Part shown: positions 44,203 to 53,018 of the stretch, in pieces | Layout: the number at the start of each line of letters is the position of its first letter | Position numbering within the stretch: position 1 is the stretch's first letter | NCBI GenBank assembly: GCA_963542695.1 | Contig: CAUTYX010000010.1 | Span: forward strand, 10,222 to 74,221 | Source: RUG100 sp963542695 | GTDB lineage: Bacteria > Bacillota > Clostridia > Peptostreptococcales > Anaerovoracaceae | DNA length: 64,000 bases | Direction of reading: 5' to 3' | Position numbers and translations under genes: made by a program | Notes under the pieces: generated by a model | What the model was told of the DNA's origin: nothing | Database searches by the model: none | Seen by the model: the letters and a program-made list of their open reading frames with translations, nothing else

Positions 44203-45528
44203 ATGAAAAACATTCAATTACTATTAAGCCAACATGTAGGCGCCCCTTGTGATCCTGTTGTAAAAGCCGGGGATACTGTAAAAAGAGGAACTTTAGTTGC
44301 CGAACCTACAGGCCTAGGTGCTAATATTTTTTCCAGTGTAGACGGTATTGTAAAGGAAGTGTTGGATGACCGTGTTGTAATTGAACCGGCCCAAGAACAA
44401 TCTTGCGATTATGAAAAAATCCCTGAAGGAAGTTATCTGGAAATGGTAAAAACTGCCGGTATTGTCGGTATGGGCGGAGCAGGCTTCCCTGCAGGAATTA
44501 AATTTGATGTTAAATGGGACAATGAAGGATACGTTCTGGTAAACGCCTCTGAATGCGAACCGGGATTAAAGCACAATATTGCACAGATTGAAGCGGATCC
44601 CGAAAAGGTTGTTCGTGGAGCTAAATATATTAAGGAAATTTCCGGCGCTAAAAAAGCTATTATTGCCATAAAAAAAATAAATAAAAAAGCTGTAGAGGCT
44701 ATCGATAGAGCGATTGCCAATGAACCGGATGTAGATCGTCAGTTACTGCCCGACTTTTATCCGGCCGGTGATGAACGTGCCATCGTTAGAGAGTGTTTGG
44801 GAGACGAATTAAAACCGGAGCAGCTTCCAACGGCTGCAATGGCTATTGTATCCAACGTGGAAACCGTTGCCAGAGTTGCCGAAGCCATTGAAGACAGAAA
44901 ACCTTCTTTCCTGAAAAATGTAACTGTTCGCGGAAAAATGGTCGGTGGCGGCGACGCTCATATCTTGATGGATGTACCCGTCGGCATGGCCGTTAGTGAT
45001 GTAATTGCTCTCGCCGGTGAAATGGAAGAAGAGTACGGTGAAATCATCATGGGCGGTTCCTATACAGGCCTTCCTTGTACTTTAGATGATCCTATTAAAA
45101 AGATGACTGGTGCTCTCTATATTACCGAAACTTTTGAAGATCTAAAACAAGCCGAAACCGGTATTTTGGTGTGTGCCAGCGGTGGCAACATCAATCGCAT
45201 GAGAGATTTGGCCACAAAATATAATGCCAATGTAGTCTGTGAGTGCTTCTGCGAAAATGCCATTGAACAAAAGAACGGTGCCCGCAAATGTGCCAGACCA
45301 GGTCTATGTCCCGGACAGGAAGATAATCTAAAGGCGATTACAGACGCCGGTGCGAAATACCTGCTCTTTGGTAACTGTTCTGATTGTGCCGATTCTGTTG
45401 TTGATAAAGCAAAGGGAATGACATTGATTCACCAAACAGACCATGCTATGAAGGCAGCCGGTGAACCACTGATTCGAGAAATGACAGCAACTATGAATAT
45501 TAGCCAAGATCTGAAGGTAGAAGACTAA
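44203..45528 (+). CDS. PrdC-like (RnfC-domain) electron-transfer protein
   Basis: 441 aa. It starts QLLLSQHVGAPCDPVVKAGDTVKRG and then TGLGANIFSSVDGIV, a barrel-sandwich domain as in RnfC; GMGGAGFPAGIKF and VNASECEPGLKHN are the NADH/flavin-binding core. The C-terminal third has VCECFCENAIEQKNGARKCARPGLCPG and FGNCSDCADSV, then HQTDHAMKA, the pattern of PrdC from proline reductase clusters. PrdC hands electrons from NADH to proline reductase. No prdA/B genes are in the window, and all of its frame uses normal codons with no internal TGA. Strong AGGAGG site; promoter -10 TATAAT at 44157-44162. Confidence 0.8.
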   Translation: MKNIQLLLSQHVGAPCDPVVKAGDTVKRGTLVAEPTGLGANIFSSVDGIVKEVLDDRVVIEPAQEQSCDYEKIPEGSYLEMVKTAGIVGMGGAGFPAGIKFDVKWDNEGYVLVNASECEPGLKHNIAQIEADPEKVVRGAKYIKEISGAKKAIIAIKKINKKAVEAIDRAIANEPDVDRQLLPDFYPAGDERAIVRECLGDELKPEQLPTAAMAIVSNVETVARVAEAIEDRKPSFLKNVTVRGKMVGGGDAHILMDVPVGMAVSDVIALAGEMEEEYGEIIMGGSYTGLPCTLDDPIKKMTGALYITETFEDLKQAETGILVCASGGNINRMRDLATKYNANVVCECFCENAIEQKNGARKCARPGLCPGQEDNLKAITDAGAKYLLFGNCSDCADSVVDKAKGMTLIHQTDHAMKAAGEPLIREMTATMNISQDLKVED

Positions 45529-45584
45529 GAGAATACTGCCATCTATGCACCGGTATTGACGATGCTAAATTAGAATTATCATAG

Positions 45585-45632
45585 GGAAAAAGCATCCCAT
45601 TAAGATTTCTCTTAATGGGATGCTTTTAGTAA
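45585..45632. terminator. Bidirectional terminator after prdC-like gene
   Basis: AAGCATCCCATTAAGA/TCTTAATGGGATGCTT stem of 16 bp with a TTTC loop, flanked by A-run and T-run, between convergent genes. Confidence 0.9.
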
Positions 45633-45656
45633 ACGTACTCACATACAGTTTCTCGT

Positions 45657-46469
45657 TTAATAAATAGCGTTTGCAGTTGCAATTCCTGCTAGCGTTGCTG
45701 CATTTGCCATTTTTTCAATTGCGTTTTCCCGCTTATAGTTTTCCTTGCTTACCACATCCAGCAAAGCTTCGGTAGCCATGCGGAGGGCATCTTTTGCAAA
45801 CCCGATAACATAATCGTCTACTTCTTTCATAGCCAATGTTGTTTCTGCCTGTTTGCAAATGTCTTTGCCACAAGCTTCCAGCTTTTCAGAAGAAACGTTT
45901 CGCATCATATCTGCATCGATGACAACCATTTCCGGCAACAAATTGTAACCGGCAATGGTGCAAGATTTACCATTTTCGTATACAGCAGTTGCAAATGGAC
46001 TACATTCAGCACCTGCTTCGGGAACGGTCGGAATCAATATCAACATTGCCTTGTTTCCCATAACAGGAAATTCCGGGTCTCCTGATACCGGTTTTCCGGC
46101 TGATTTAACTAATTGGTCAATATCCAATTGAGGATGTTCATACATGAGCCACATGATTTTTGCCATATCCAGAACAGCTGTTCCGCCAATACCGACAATC
46201 ACGTCCGGCTGGAATTCATCCATCTTTGGTAATCCCGATTTTGCATCAGCAAAAGTTGCCTGCTGTTGAACTCCTATGAATTCCGCTGTTTCAGTATGCC
46301 CTTTGCGAATCAACTGACGGATTTCTCCGGGTATACCTTCGGCGTATACAGCAGCATCGGAGAGAAGGAAGGCCCTCTCAAGCCCGTAGACTTGAGAGAG
46401 TTCCTTGAGAGCAACTGGTGTGGAGCCACGTTTGAAATAAATTTTCTTTGGTACTCTCAACCATTCCAT
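45657..46469 (-). CDS. Truncated iron-type alcohol dehydrogenase paralog
   Basis: 270 aa, against about 380 for the family. It aligns with the second half of the adjacent AdhE (MEWLRVPKKIYFKRGSTPVALKELSQVYG beside MLWLQLPKKVYHKQGCTPVALRELKEVYN). The NAD loop is GIGGTAVLDMAKIMW, where AdhE has GGGSAID. The metal-ligand segment YDVLTHAVEAY has become KDICKQAETTL, and the protein stops at GIATANAIY, before the two histidine ligands (NHSLSH and PHG). Metal binding and activity are therefore unlikely. It is translated from a good AAAGGAGAAGG site, 18 bases after the adhE tail, so probably co-transcribed. Confidence 0.75.
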   Translation of the reverse strand: MEWLRVPKKIYFKRGSTPVALKELSQVYGLERAFLLSDAAVYAEGIPGEIRQLIRKGHTETAEFIGVQQQATFADAKSGLPKMDEFQPDVIVGIGGTAVLDMAKIMWLMYEHPQLDIDQLVKSAGKPVSGDPEFPVMGNKAMLILIPTVPEAGAECSPFATAVYENGKSCTIAGYNLLPEMVVIDADMMRNVSSEKLEACGKDICKQAETTLAMKEVDDYVIGFAKDALRMATEALLDVVSKENYKRENAIEKMANAATLAGIATANAIY

Positions 46470-46487
46470 AGCCTTCTCCTTTACTTT

Positions 46488-46664
46488 TTATCTGAAGCCA
46501 CCTACCTTGTCCAGACCGATTAAGTCTACTGGACCACTTGGGTAGTCGGCGTGTCTGTCTGTCGGCAGATCAATAGCAACTTCCAGAACGTCACCGTATT
46601 TTTCAACGAATTTTTCGTTTCCGTAGAATGCTCTCAGATACAATGCCTTCAATTCAGACAGCAT
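46488..46664 (-). pseudogene. Displaced C-terminal tail of AdhE (after one-base frameshift)
   Basis: Frame -1 relative to adhE. It reads from MLSELKALYLRAFYGNEKF to LIGLDKVGGFR and stop, continuing the alignment of AdhE C-termini that follow ...GANPxYP(T)MLSELK. In the adhE frame the sequence instead ends in PVYPQCCLN-stop. One missing base near 46668-46670 (CCACAATG for CCAACAATG) would restore the join. Confidence 0.75.
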
Positions 46665-49261
46665 TGTGGGTATACCGGGTTAGCTCCTGTGCAAGCATCA
46701 TGGAATGCCCATTCAGACATCTGATCAACAGCTTCCAGGAATTCTTTTTCCCAATCCTTAGCAGTTTTTTCAGGATGTGCTTCCAGCAACCAATCAAGAA
46801 TTGTTTCAGGAATATCGGTAGCCTTCTTAAGGTCTTCGCCGGCCTTAATCCAGTTTTCGAAGGTTTCCTGATCGTTCTTGCCCTTTACTCCAATGAGTTC
46901 ACCCAGTTCTACATAGCGTTCAAATGCCTGTGGGTATTTGTACTGTGAGAATGTACCCATGTGGTATGGATGTTTCTGGGAGTTAAAGCGGCAAACGTAT
47001 GGGAACAGCAATGCATTGGCAGTGCCGTGTGGGATATGGAACCATCCGCCCAGTTTGTGGGACAAGGAGTGGTTGATTCCCAGGAATGCGTTGGCAAATG
47101 CGATACCTGCTAAAGCAGAAGCGTCAGCCATCTTCTGACGAGCTACCGGGTTCGGTTTCGCATCTCTAAATGCAGATTTATATGCATTCGGCAGATACTT
47201 GAATACCAGTTCTGTTGCAGTTTTTGCAAATCCATCGGTGTAGTCTGTTGCATATGTAGATACATACGCTTCTACAGCGTGAGTCAGAACGTCATATCCG
47301 GAAGCCTGTGTAGCTCTTGGTGGTAATTTCATCATGTTGTCGGCGTCAACGATAGCCATTTCAGGCATCATTTCGTAACCGATGAGAGGCCACTTCATGC
47401 CGGTATTTCCATCGGAAATAATGGTGAACGGAGTCATTTCAGAACCGGTACCGGCTGTTGTTGGAATGCAGACCAGTTTAGCCTTTTCACCCATTGTTGG
47501 GAAGAAGCGAATTCTCTTTCTGATATCGATAAAGGTTGTAGCCATATCCAGGAATTCTTCTTCCGGATGTTCGTACATGATCCACATAATCTTAGCTGTA
47601 TCGATAGCGGAACCACCACCAATAGCCAGGATTACATCCGGTTCAAATTCGTGCATCTTTGGCAGACCCTTCATAGCGTCCTGAATCTGTGGGTCAACAC
47701 GGATATCAAAGAATTCTGCAGTCTCAAGCCCCTGTGCCTTCAACTGGTCGATAATAGCGTCGCAAGCACCGATCTGGTACAAGTTAGCATCTGTAACGAT
47801 GAAGGCTCTCTTAAAGTTGTAAACTTCCTTTAACTCACGAAGAGCAACCGGTGTACAACCCTGTTTGTGGTAAACCTTCTTAGGCAACTGCAGCCACAGC
47901 ATATTTTCTTTTCTCATCGCCAGCGTCTTGATGTTCAGCAGCTGTTCAAAGTTTGTGTTTCCACAGTAGGAGGAGTGTCCCCAGGATCCAGGTCCTAATG
48001 TCAAGGACGGAGCTGTGTCGAAGTTGTACAGATCACCAATGCCTCCGAAGGAAGTCGGTGTATTGATAATCAGACGTCCGGCTTTCATCTTTTCACCGAA
48101 TTTAACAATCTTTTCTTCTTCTGTCGGATCGATGTACAAGCAAGCAGAGTGTCCTGCACCGCCTTCAAATACCAGCTTGTCGCAAATATCATACGCCTGA
48201 TCCAAATCGTCAGCCTTGAACATACCAAGAACTGTACACAGTTTTTCGTTTGCCCATGGGTTGTCATGAGAAGTATCTTTTGTTTCTGCGACCAAAACTT
48301 TTGTTTCCGGCGGAACAGTAATTCCGGCCATTTCAGCCAGGTCTACTGCGGTGTGACCTACAGCTGCTGCGTTAACACCATGTGTTCTTGGGTTAAAGAA
48401 TACAGCTGCCACTTTCTGCGCTTCATCCTTGTTGAGGAAGTAGCATCTAGCGTCTTTCATTAATGCTTTTACTTCATTGTAAACGCCTTTTAGTACTGTC
48501 AAATGCTGTTCAGCAGCACAAATCATACCGTTGTCAAATGTCTTGGAATGGATAATGGATTCAACTGCCATACGAAGGTCAGCAGAATCATCAATAATAA
48601 CGTTACAGTTACCAGGACCTACACCGATAGCCGGAGTACCGGAGGAGTTGGCAGCGTGTACCATTCCTTCACCACCGGTAGCAACAATGGTATCAACGCT
48701 CTTCATCAGAACAGCAGAGATATCCAGTGCCGGTTTTTCAATCCAGGTAATTGCATTTTCAGGAAGACCGGCTGCAACAGCGGCTTCTTTCATAATACGA
48801 GCTGCTTCGATTGTGCAGTTCTTAGCCTTTGGATGCGGTGAGATAATAATTGCATTTCTGGTTTTCAAGCAAATCAAAATCTTGAAAATGGTAGTTGAAG
48901 TTGGGTTCGTTGTAGGAACGATGGCGGCAATAACTCCCTTTGGAGAAGCGATACGCTTTGTACCGAAAGCCGGGTTTTCCTCAATTACACCACATGTCTT
49001 GGCATTTCTCATGTAGTTCCACATGTGCTCTGATGCATACTGGTTTTTTGTAACTTTGTCAACAACAATACCATAGCCGGTTTCATCTACAGCCATTTTA
49101 GCAAGTGGGATTCTCATCTTACTTACAGCCATAGCTGCCTTTTCGCAAATTTCATCAACCTTTTCCTGGCTAAATGTCGCAAATTCTTCTTCTGCCTTTC
49201 GAATGTCCGGCAGTGCTTTTTCTAAAGCCTCCACAGTGTCAATGACCAGTTTTTTTGCCAT
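46649..49261 (-). CDS. adhE: Bifunctional acetaldehyde-CoA/alcohol dehydrogenase
   Basis: 870 aa in this frame. Residues 1-440 are the aldehyde dehydrogenase (catalytic cysteine in DNGMICAAEQHL; ASPKGVIAAIVPTTNPTST); residues about 455-865 are the Fe-dependent alcohol dehydrogenase with AIGGGSAIDTAKIMW, TAGTGSEMTPF, metal ligands in YDVLTHAVEAY, NHSLSHKLGGWFHIPHG. Converts acetyl-CoA to ethanol via acetaldehyde with two NADH, forming spirosomes. The start ATG at 49261 has a GAAAGGAG site. The last residues are altered by a one-base deletion; the complete protein would have about 924 residues. The core domains are unaffected. Confidence 0.92.
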   Translation of the reverse strand: MAKKLVIDTVEALEKALPDIRKAEEEFATFSQEKVDEICEKAAMAVSKMRIPLAKMAVDETGYGIVVDKVTKNQYASEHMWNYMRNAKTCGVIEENPAFGTKRIASPKGVIAAIVPTTNPTSTTIFKILICLKTRNAIIISPHPKAKNCTIEAARIMKEAAVAAGLPENAITWIEKPALDISAVLMKSVDTIVATGGEGMVHAANSSGTPAIGVGPGNCNVIIDDSADLRMAVESIIHSKTFDNGMICAAEQHLTVLKGVYNEVKALMKDARCYFLNKDEAQKVAAVFFNPRTHGVNAAAVGHTAVDLAEMAGITVPPETKVLVAETKDTSHDNPWANEKLCTVLGMFKADDLDQAYDICDKLVFEGGAGHSACLYIDPTEEEKIVKFGEKMKAGRLIINTPTSFGGIGDLYNFDTAPSLTLGPGSWGHSSYCGNTNFEQLLNIKTLAMRKENMLWLQLPKKVYHKQGCTPVALRELKEVYNFKRAFIVTDANLYQIGACDAIIDQLKAQGLETAEFFDIRVDPQIQDAMKGLPKMHEFEPDVILAIGGGSAIDTAKIMWIMYEHPEEEFLDMATTFIDIRKRIRFFPTMGEKAKLVCIPTTAGTGSEMTPFTIISDGNTGMKWPLIGYEMMPEMAIVDADNMMKLPPRATQASGYDVLTHAVEAYVSTYATDYTDGFAKTATELVFKYLPNAYKSAFRDAKPNPVARQKMADASALAGIAFANAFLGINHSLSHKLGGWFHIPHGTANALLFPYVCRFNSQKHPYHMGTFSQYKYPQAFERYVELGELIGVKGKNDQETFENWIKAGEDLKKATDIPETILDWLLEAHPEKTAKDWEKEFLEAVDQMSEWAFHDACTGANPVYPQCCLN

Positions 49262-49401
49262 GAAAAACTCCTTTCTCTTTCCATGCAATTGCTAATTTAC
49301 ATATTCCATCGCAGCGTAGCACGCTACGGTTTTGGCAATTTGATAAATTTATCGCTAGGCCTTGTCGTGAAATTCTTGCCATTTGGTAAATTCTTGATAA
49401 A

Positions 49402-49422
49402 AATTATACAAATTGTATAATT
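49402..49422. promoter_or_regulatory. 21-base palindrome in adhE upstream region
   Basis: AATTATACAA-A-TTGTATAATT, perfect arms of ten bases. It contains TATAAT in both orientations, so it may combine a promoter -10 with an operator, about 140 bases upstream of adhE. Confidence 0.45.
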
Positions 49423-49448
49423 AGTTTGCTATCACCGATTTTTGGCCG

Positions 49449-49519
49449 AAACTATACACCCTCTGACAGTTAGGAACAATTTGCTGTTTTTCAATTGTTT
49501 TGCGGGGGTGTATCAGTTT
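49449..49519. other. Imperfect inverted repeat upstream of adhE
   Basis: AAACTATACACCC (49449-49461) pairs with GGGTGTATcAGTTT (49506-49519), a 13-bp stem with one bulge, enclosing a smaller AACAATT/AATTGTT stem. No gene is nearby on the plus strand; its role is unknown. Confidence 0.4.
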
Positions 49520-49679
49520 TTAGAATTCTCTCGACACATATTATTCTAGCTACTTTTCAAAATTTCGCAATATAGATTGTTTAAAGTTTTAACCTATTTT
49601 TTTGAATACTGTGTTTTCAAATTTCTTATTTTCATATTCAATACTATTGTACATAATTTTCAGCATTCTCTTTTTGAAT

Positions 49680-49730
49680 CATCCAATAAAAGAGAAGCTG
49701 CCACCTATATTCAGGTAACAACTTCTCTAT
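49680..49730 (-). terminator. pckA terminator
   Basis: AGAGAAG/CTTCTCT with an inner ACCT/AGGT stem, followed on the minus strand by TTTTATT, after the pckA stop codon. Confidence 0.75.
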
Positions 49731-49806
49731 GTTTCATGCCGATCTCTCCGGCAAATTTGCCGATTTCCTTGGTTTTATAGCTTCATGCAAGAAGGATCGC
49801 TGCTTC

Positions 49807-51411
49807 TTACAGTTTCGGACCTGCAACTACTAACGCTTTTCCAGCTTCGTTGCTGGTGTATTTATCAAAATTCTTAATAAAGCGACCGGCCAAATCCTTA
49901 GCCTTTTCTTCCCATTCAGCTGCATCTGCATAGGTATCTCTTGGATCCAAGATTCCGGAGTCTACGCCTTCCAGTTCTGTTGGTACTTCGAAGTCAAAGA
50001 ACGGAATCTTTTTAGTAGGTGCATCGTTGATGGCACCGTTTAGTACAGCGTCAATAATACCACGAGTATCCTTAATGGAAATACGCTTGCCGGTTCCGTT
50101 CCAGCCGGTATTTACCAAGTATGCCTTGGCACCGCTCTTTTCCATTCTCTTTACCAGTTCTTCTGCGTACTTTGTCGGATGCAGTTCCAAAAATGCCTGT
50201 CCAAAGCAAGCGGAGAAGGTTGGAGTCGGTTCTGTGATTCCACGTTCTGTGCCTGCCAGTTTTGCAGTAAATCCGGACAGGAAGTAGTACTGTGTCTGCT
50301 CCGGTGTCAAAATAGATACCGGCGGCAATACACCAAATGCATCAGCGGACAAGAAAATTACGTTATTGGCAGCCGGTGCAGCAGATACAGGACGTACAAT
50401 ATTATCAATGTGATGAATTGGATAAGATACACGGGTGTTTTCTGTCACGCTCTTATCCGCAAAATCAATCTTTCCATCCTTATCCAGGGTTACGTTTTCC
50501 AAAAGAGCATCTCTCTTAATGGCATTATAGATGTCCGGTTCATCTTCTTTACTTAGGTTGATAACTTTTGCATAGCAACCACCTTCAAAGTTAAATATAC
50601 CATCATCATCCCAACCATGTTCGTCATCACCAATAAGCAAGCGCTTTGGATCAGTAGAAAGTGTTGTTTTTCCTGTTCCGGACAGACCGAAGAAAATAGC
50701 AGTATTTTCACCGTTCAGGTCAGCATTGGCAGAACAGTGCATGGAAGCAATGCCCTTTAGCGGCAGGTAGTAGTTCATCATAGAGAACATACCCTTTTTC
50801 ATTTCACCACCGTACCATGTGTTGATGATAACCTGTTCTCTGTCAGTCAAGTTAAATACAACAGCGGTTTCAGAGTTGAGACCCAATTCTTCATAGTTGT
50901 CAACCTTTGCCTTCGAAGCGTTAAATACTACGAAATCAGGTTCAAAGGCAGCCAGTTCTTCTTCGGTGGGCTGGATGAACATATTCTTCACAAAATGAGC
51001 CTGCCATGCAACTTCCATAATAAAACGAATGGCCATTCTGGTATCTTTGTTGGCACCGCAGAAAGCATCCACTACGAAAAGTCTCTTGTCACACAATTCA
51101 TCAACGGCAATTTTCTTTACAGCAGCCCATGTTTCCAATGATGTAGGATGGTTGTCGTTAGGATAATCCTCTGTTGTCCACCAAACAGTATCCTTAGAAG
51201 TATCGTCCACTACGATAAATTTGTCCTTAGGAGAACGTCCTGTGTAAACGCCTGTCATAACATTGACAGCACCCAGTTCACTTACCTGTCCTACGTCGTA
51301 CCCTGTCAGTCCTTCTTTTGTTTCTTCTTCAAACAGGACCTCGTAGGACGGATTGTGAAGAATTTCAACTTCTCCGGTAATGCCGTACTTGCTTAGATTG
51401 ATTTCTGCCAT
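49807..51411 (-). CDS. pckA: ATP-dependent phosphoenolpyruvate carboxykinase
   Basis: 534 aa, the usual length. NTWYGGEMKKGMFSMMNYYLP, the kinase loop FFGLSGTGKTTLSTDP, LIGDDEHGWDDDGIFNFEGGCYAK and the arginine-containing ENTRVSYP segment are all present. Interconverts oxaloacetate + ATP with PEP + CO2 + ADP; in amino-acid fermenters it can run toward PEP or act in energy-yielding carboxylation, linked with the malic enzyme above. Purine-rich site before the ATG. Confidence 0.97.
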   Translation of the reverse strand: MAEINLSKYGITGEVEILHNPSYEVLFEEETKEGLTGYDVGQVSELGAVNVMTGVYTGRSPKDKFIVVDDTSKDTVWWTTEDYPNDNHPTSLETWAAVKKIAVDELCDKRLFVVDAFCGANKDTRMAIRFIMEVAWQAHFVKNMFIQPTEEELAAFEPDFVVFNASKAKVDNYEELGLNSETAVVFNLTDREQVIINTWYGGEMKKGMFSMMNYYLPLKGIASMHCSANADLNGENTAIFFGLSGTGKTTLSTDPKRLLIGDDEHGWDDDGIFNFEGGCYAKVINLSKEDEPDIYNAIKRDALLENVTLDKDGKIDFADKSVTENTRVSYPIHHIDNIVRPVSAAPAANNVIFLSADAFGVLPPVSILTPEQTQYYFLSGFTAKLAGTERGITEPTPTFSACFGQAFLELHPTKYAEELVKRMEKSGAKAYLVNTGWNGTGKRISIKDTRGIIDAVLNGAINDAPTKKIPFFDFEVPTELEGVDSGILDPRDTYADAAEWEEKAKDLAGRFIKNFDKYTSNEAGKALVVAGPKL

Positions 51412-51558
51412 TTTGTTAAACCTCTTTTTTCACTATTATCAGTAATTTCCAAAGTTTTCAGACGTAAAAACTCTTTTAACATTGTATCGAAAATAACTTT
51501 TTTTTTCAATTACATAAAAGGAATGCAACTCATGTATACATTCAAAACTTCTTCCTGT

Positions 51559-53016
51559 CTACGCTTTCCCTTTATTTGCGGCCTTTCGCTGGAAAGACAA
51601 GAAAACCCCAACGGCACAGATTATTACGAAAATGAAAAAGGAACGGTTTATCACCTTCACCAACATATCTGTAGAACCTGCTGCAAGAGAACTGCCTCCC
51701 ATATACAGAGAAACCACCATGGTTACAATGACCATTCCAATGGTTTGTCCCAAGGTTCGCATGGTCGATACCAAGGAAGACGCCACCCCAAAATCTGCTT
51801 TTTCAACACAGGACATAATAGCATTGGTATTGGGAGAAGAAAATAGTGAAAAGCCAAGACCGGTAACGACTAAGGATACCACTACCACCCATACCGGCGT
51901 ATCTCTTCCTATAAAAACAAAAGGCAAAATACCTAATGCACTAATGGCCATTCCAATAGATGACAAAGTAAACGGTGAAAATGTATCGGAAAGCTTTCCC
52001 ATTTGGGGAGACAAAACGGCCATAATAATCGGCTGGCAAATCATAATTAACCCGGAAACCTGAGAAGAGTATCCCATAATCACCTGCAAATATACAGAGA
52101 CCAAGTAGGCCAATGCCGAAGTAGCCGCATAGTTTAACATAGCCGACAAGTTGGACAGACCAAATCCAATATTACTTTTAAAAAGAGATACTTTCAACGC
52201 CGGATCTTTCTGGCGATTTTCATAAATGATAAAAGCTATTACCAATGCCACTCCGACAGCAATCATTACCAAAGACCACTTGCCATAGACTGTTGTCTGA
52301 GACAACCCCAGCATCAATACAACAATCGAAATAATGAATAAAATATTTCCGCCCACATCCAGTTTACGCCCTTTGTTTGATGCCGTATCTTTTGGTAAAA
52401 ACACCACCGCCAGAATGAGAGAAACAACTGTCATCGCAACTGTAAATATAAAGATGGATCTCCAACCCAGTTGGTGATTAAGGAAGCCACCAAGAACCGG
52501 TCCCGAAGATAATCCTACATAGACGCCTCCCAAGTTAAAGCCGATAGCTCGCCCTCTTTTATTTGGAGGAAAGGCACTGATCAAAATGGCTGTATTGGTA
52601 CTGAAAACCATAGATGCCCCTATCCCTTGCATCAACCTCATGACCAGTAGCATGCCAAAGGAAGTGGCCATTACACTGGCTAAACAGCCAAGGGCAAACA
52701 ACCCAAGACCTATAACCATTACATTCCTACGACTTGTGATGTCGGCAATACGTCCCCATGGAACCGAAAAAGCCGCCACAGACAGGGCATATATAGTCAC
52801 CATCCAGCCAATGGATGAGGCGCTAACGTCGAATTCGCTACCAATAGAGGGAATAGACAAGTTCAAAGCACTGCCGGAAAAGGCCGTAACAAAAGAGGCA
52901 ATTGCCGCCACAATTACAACAGACATTGCCATCTTTTTATCTTGTATTGCAGATTCTCCCTTAGGGAGAATCTGCTTTTTATCATTCACTTTTTTATCTT
53001 CTTCCATTGTTTTCAT
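51559..53016 (-). CDS. MFS transporter, DHA2/EmrB-QacA family
   Basis: 485 aa, about 14 membrane helices. The conserved loops are GWMVTIYALSVAAFSVPWGRIAD followed by TSRRNVMVIG and, in helix 5, LGGVYVGLSSGPVLGGFLNHQLGWRSIF (motif C of drug exporters). A 25-residue soluble N-terminus rich in Lys precedes the first helix. Likely a proton-coupled exporter of a drug or metabolite. It starts two bases after the metY stop; ribosome-binding site weak, so translation is probably coupled to metY. Confidence 0.88.
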   Translation of the reverse strand: MKTMEEDKKVNDKKQILPKGESAIQDKKMAMSVVIVAAIASFVTAFSGSALNLSIPSIGSEFDVSASSIGWMVTIYALSVAAFSVPWGRIADITSRRNVMVIGLGLFALGCLASVMATSFGMLLVMRLMQGIGASMVFSTNTAILISAFPPNKRGRAIGFNLGGVYVGLSSGPVLGGFLNHQLGWRSIFIFTVAMTVVSLILAVVFLPKDTASNKGRKLDVGGNILFIISIVVLMLGLSQTTVYGKWSLVMIAVGVALVIAFIIYENRQKDPALKVSLFKSNIGFGLSNLSAMLNYAATSALAYLVSVYLQVIMGYSSQVSGLIMICQPIIMAVLSPQMGKLSDTFSPFTLSSIGMAISALGILPFVFIGRDTPVWVVVVSLVVTGLGFSLFSSPNTNAIMSCVEKADFGVASSLVSTMRTLGQTIGMVIVTMVVSLYMGGSSLAAGSTDMLVKVINRSFFIFVIICAVGVFLSFQRKAANKGKA

Positions 53017-53018
53017 TC

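Noticed and set aside
44203..45528. PrdC-like gene as a selenoprotein
   Set aside because: The frame has no internal TGA and I see no SECIS-like hairpin after one.
49402..49422. Rex operator upstream of adhE
   Set aside because: Rex sites have TTGT at the outer ends and ACAA at the other; here these lie at the centre.
49577..49780. 67-codon plus-strand open frame between adhE and pckA
   Set aside because: No ribosome-binding site, unusual composition, and it runs through the pckA terminator.
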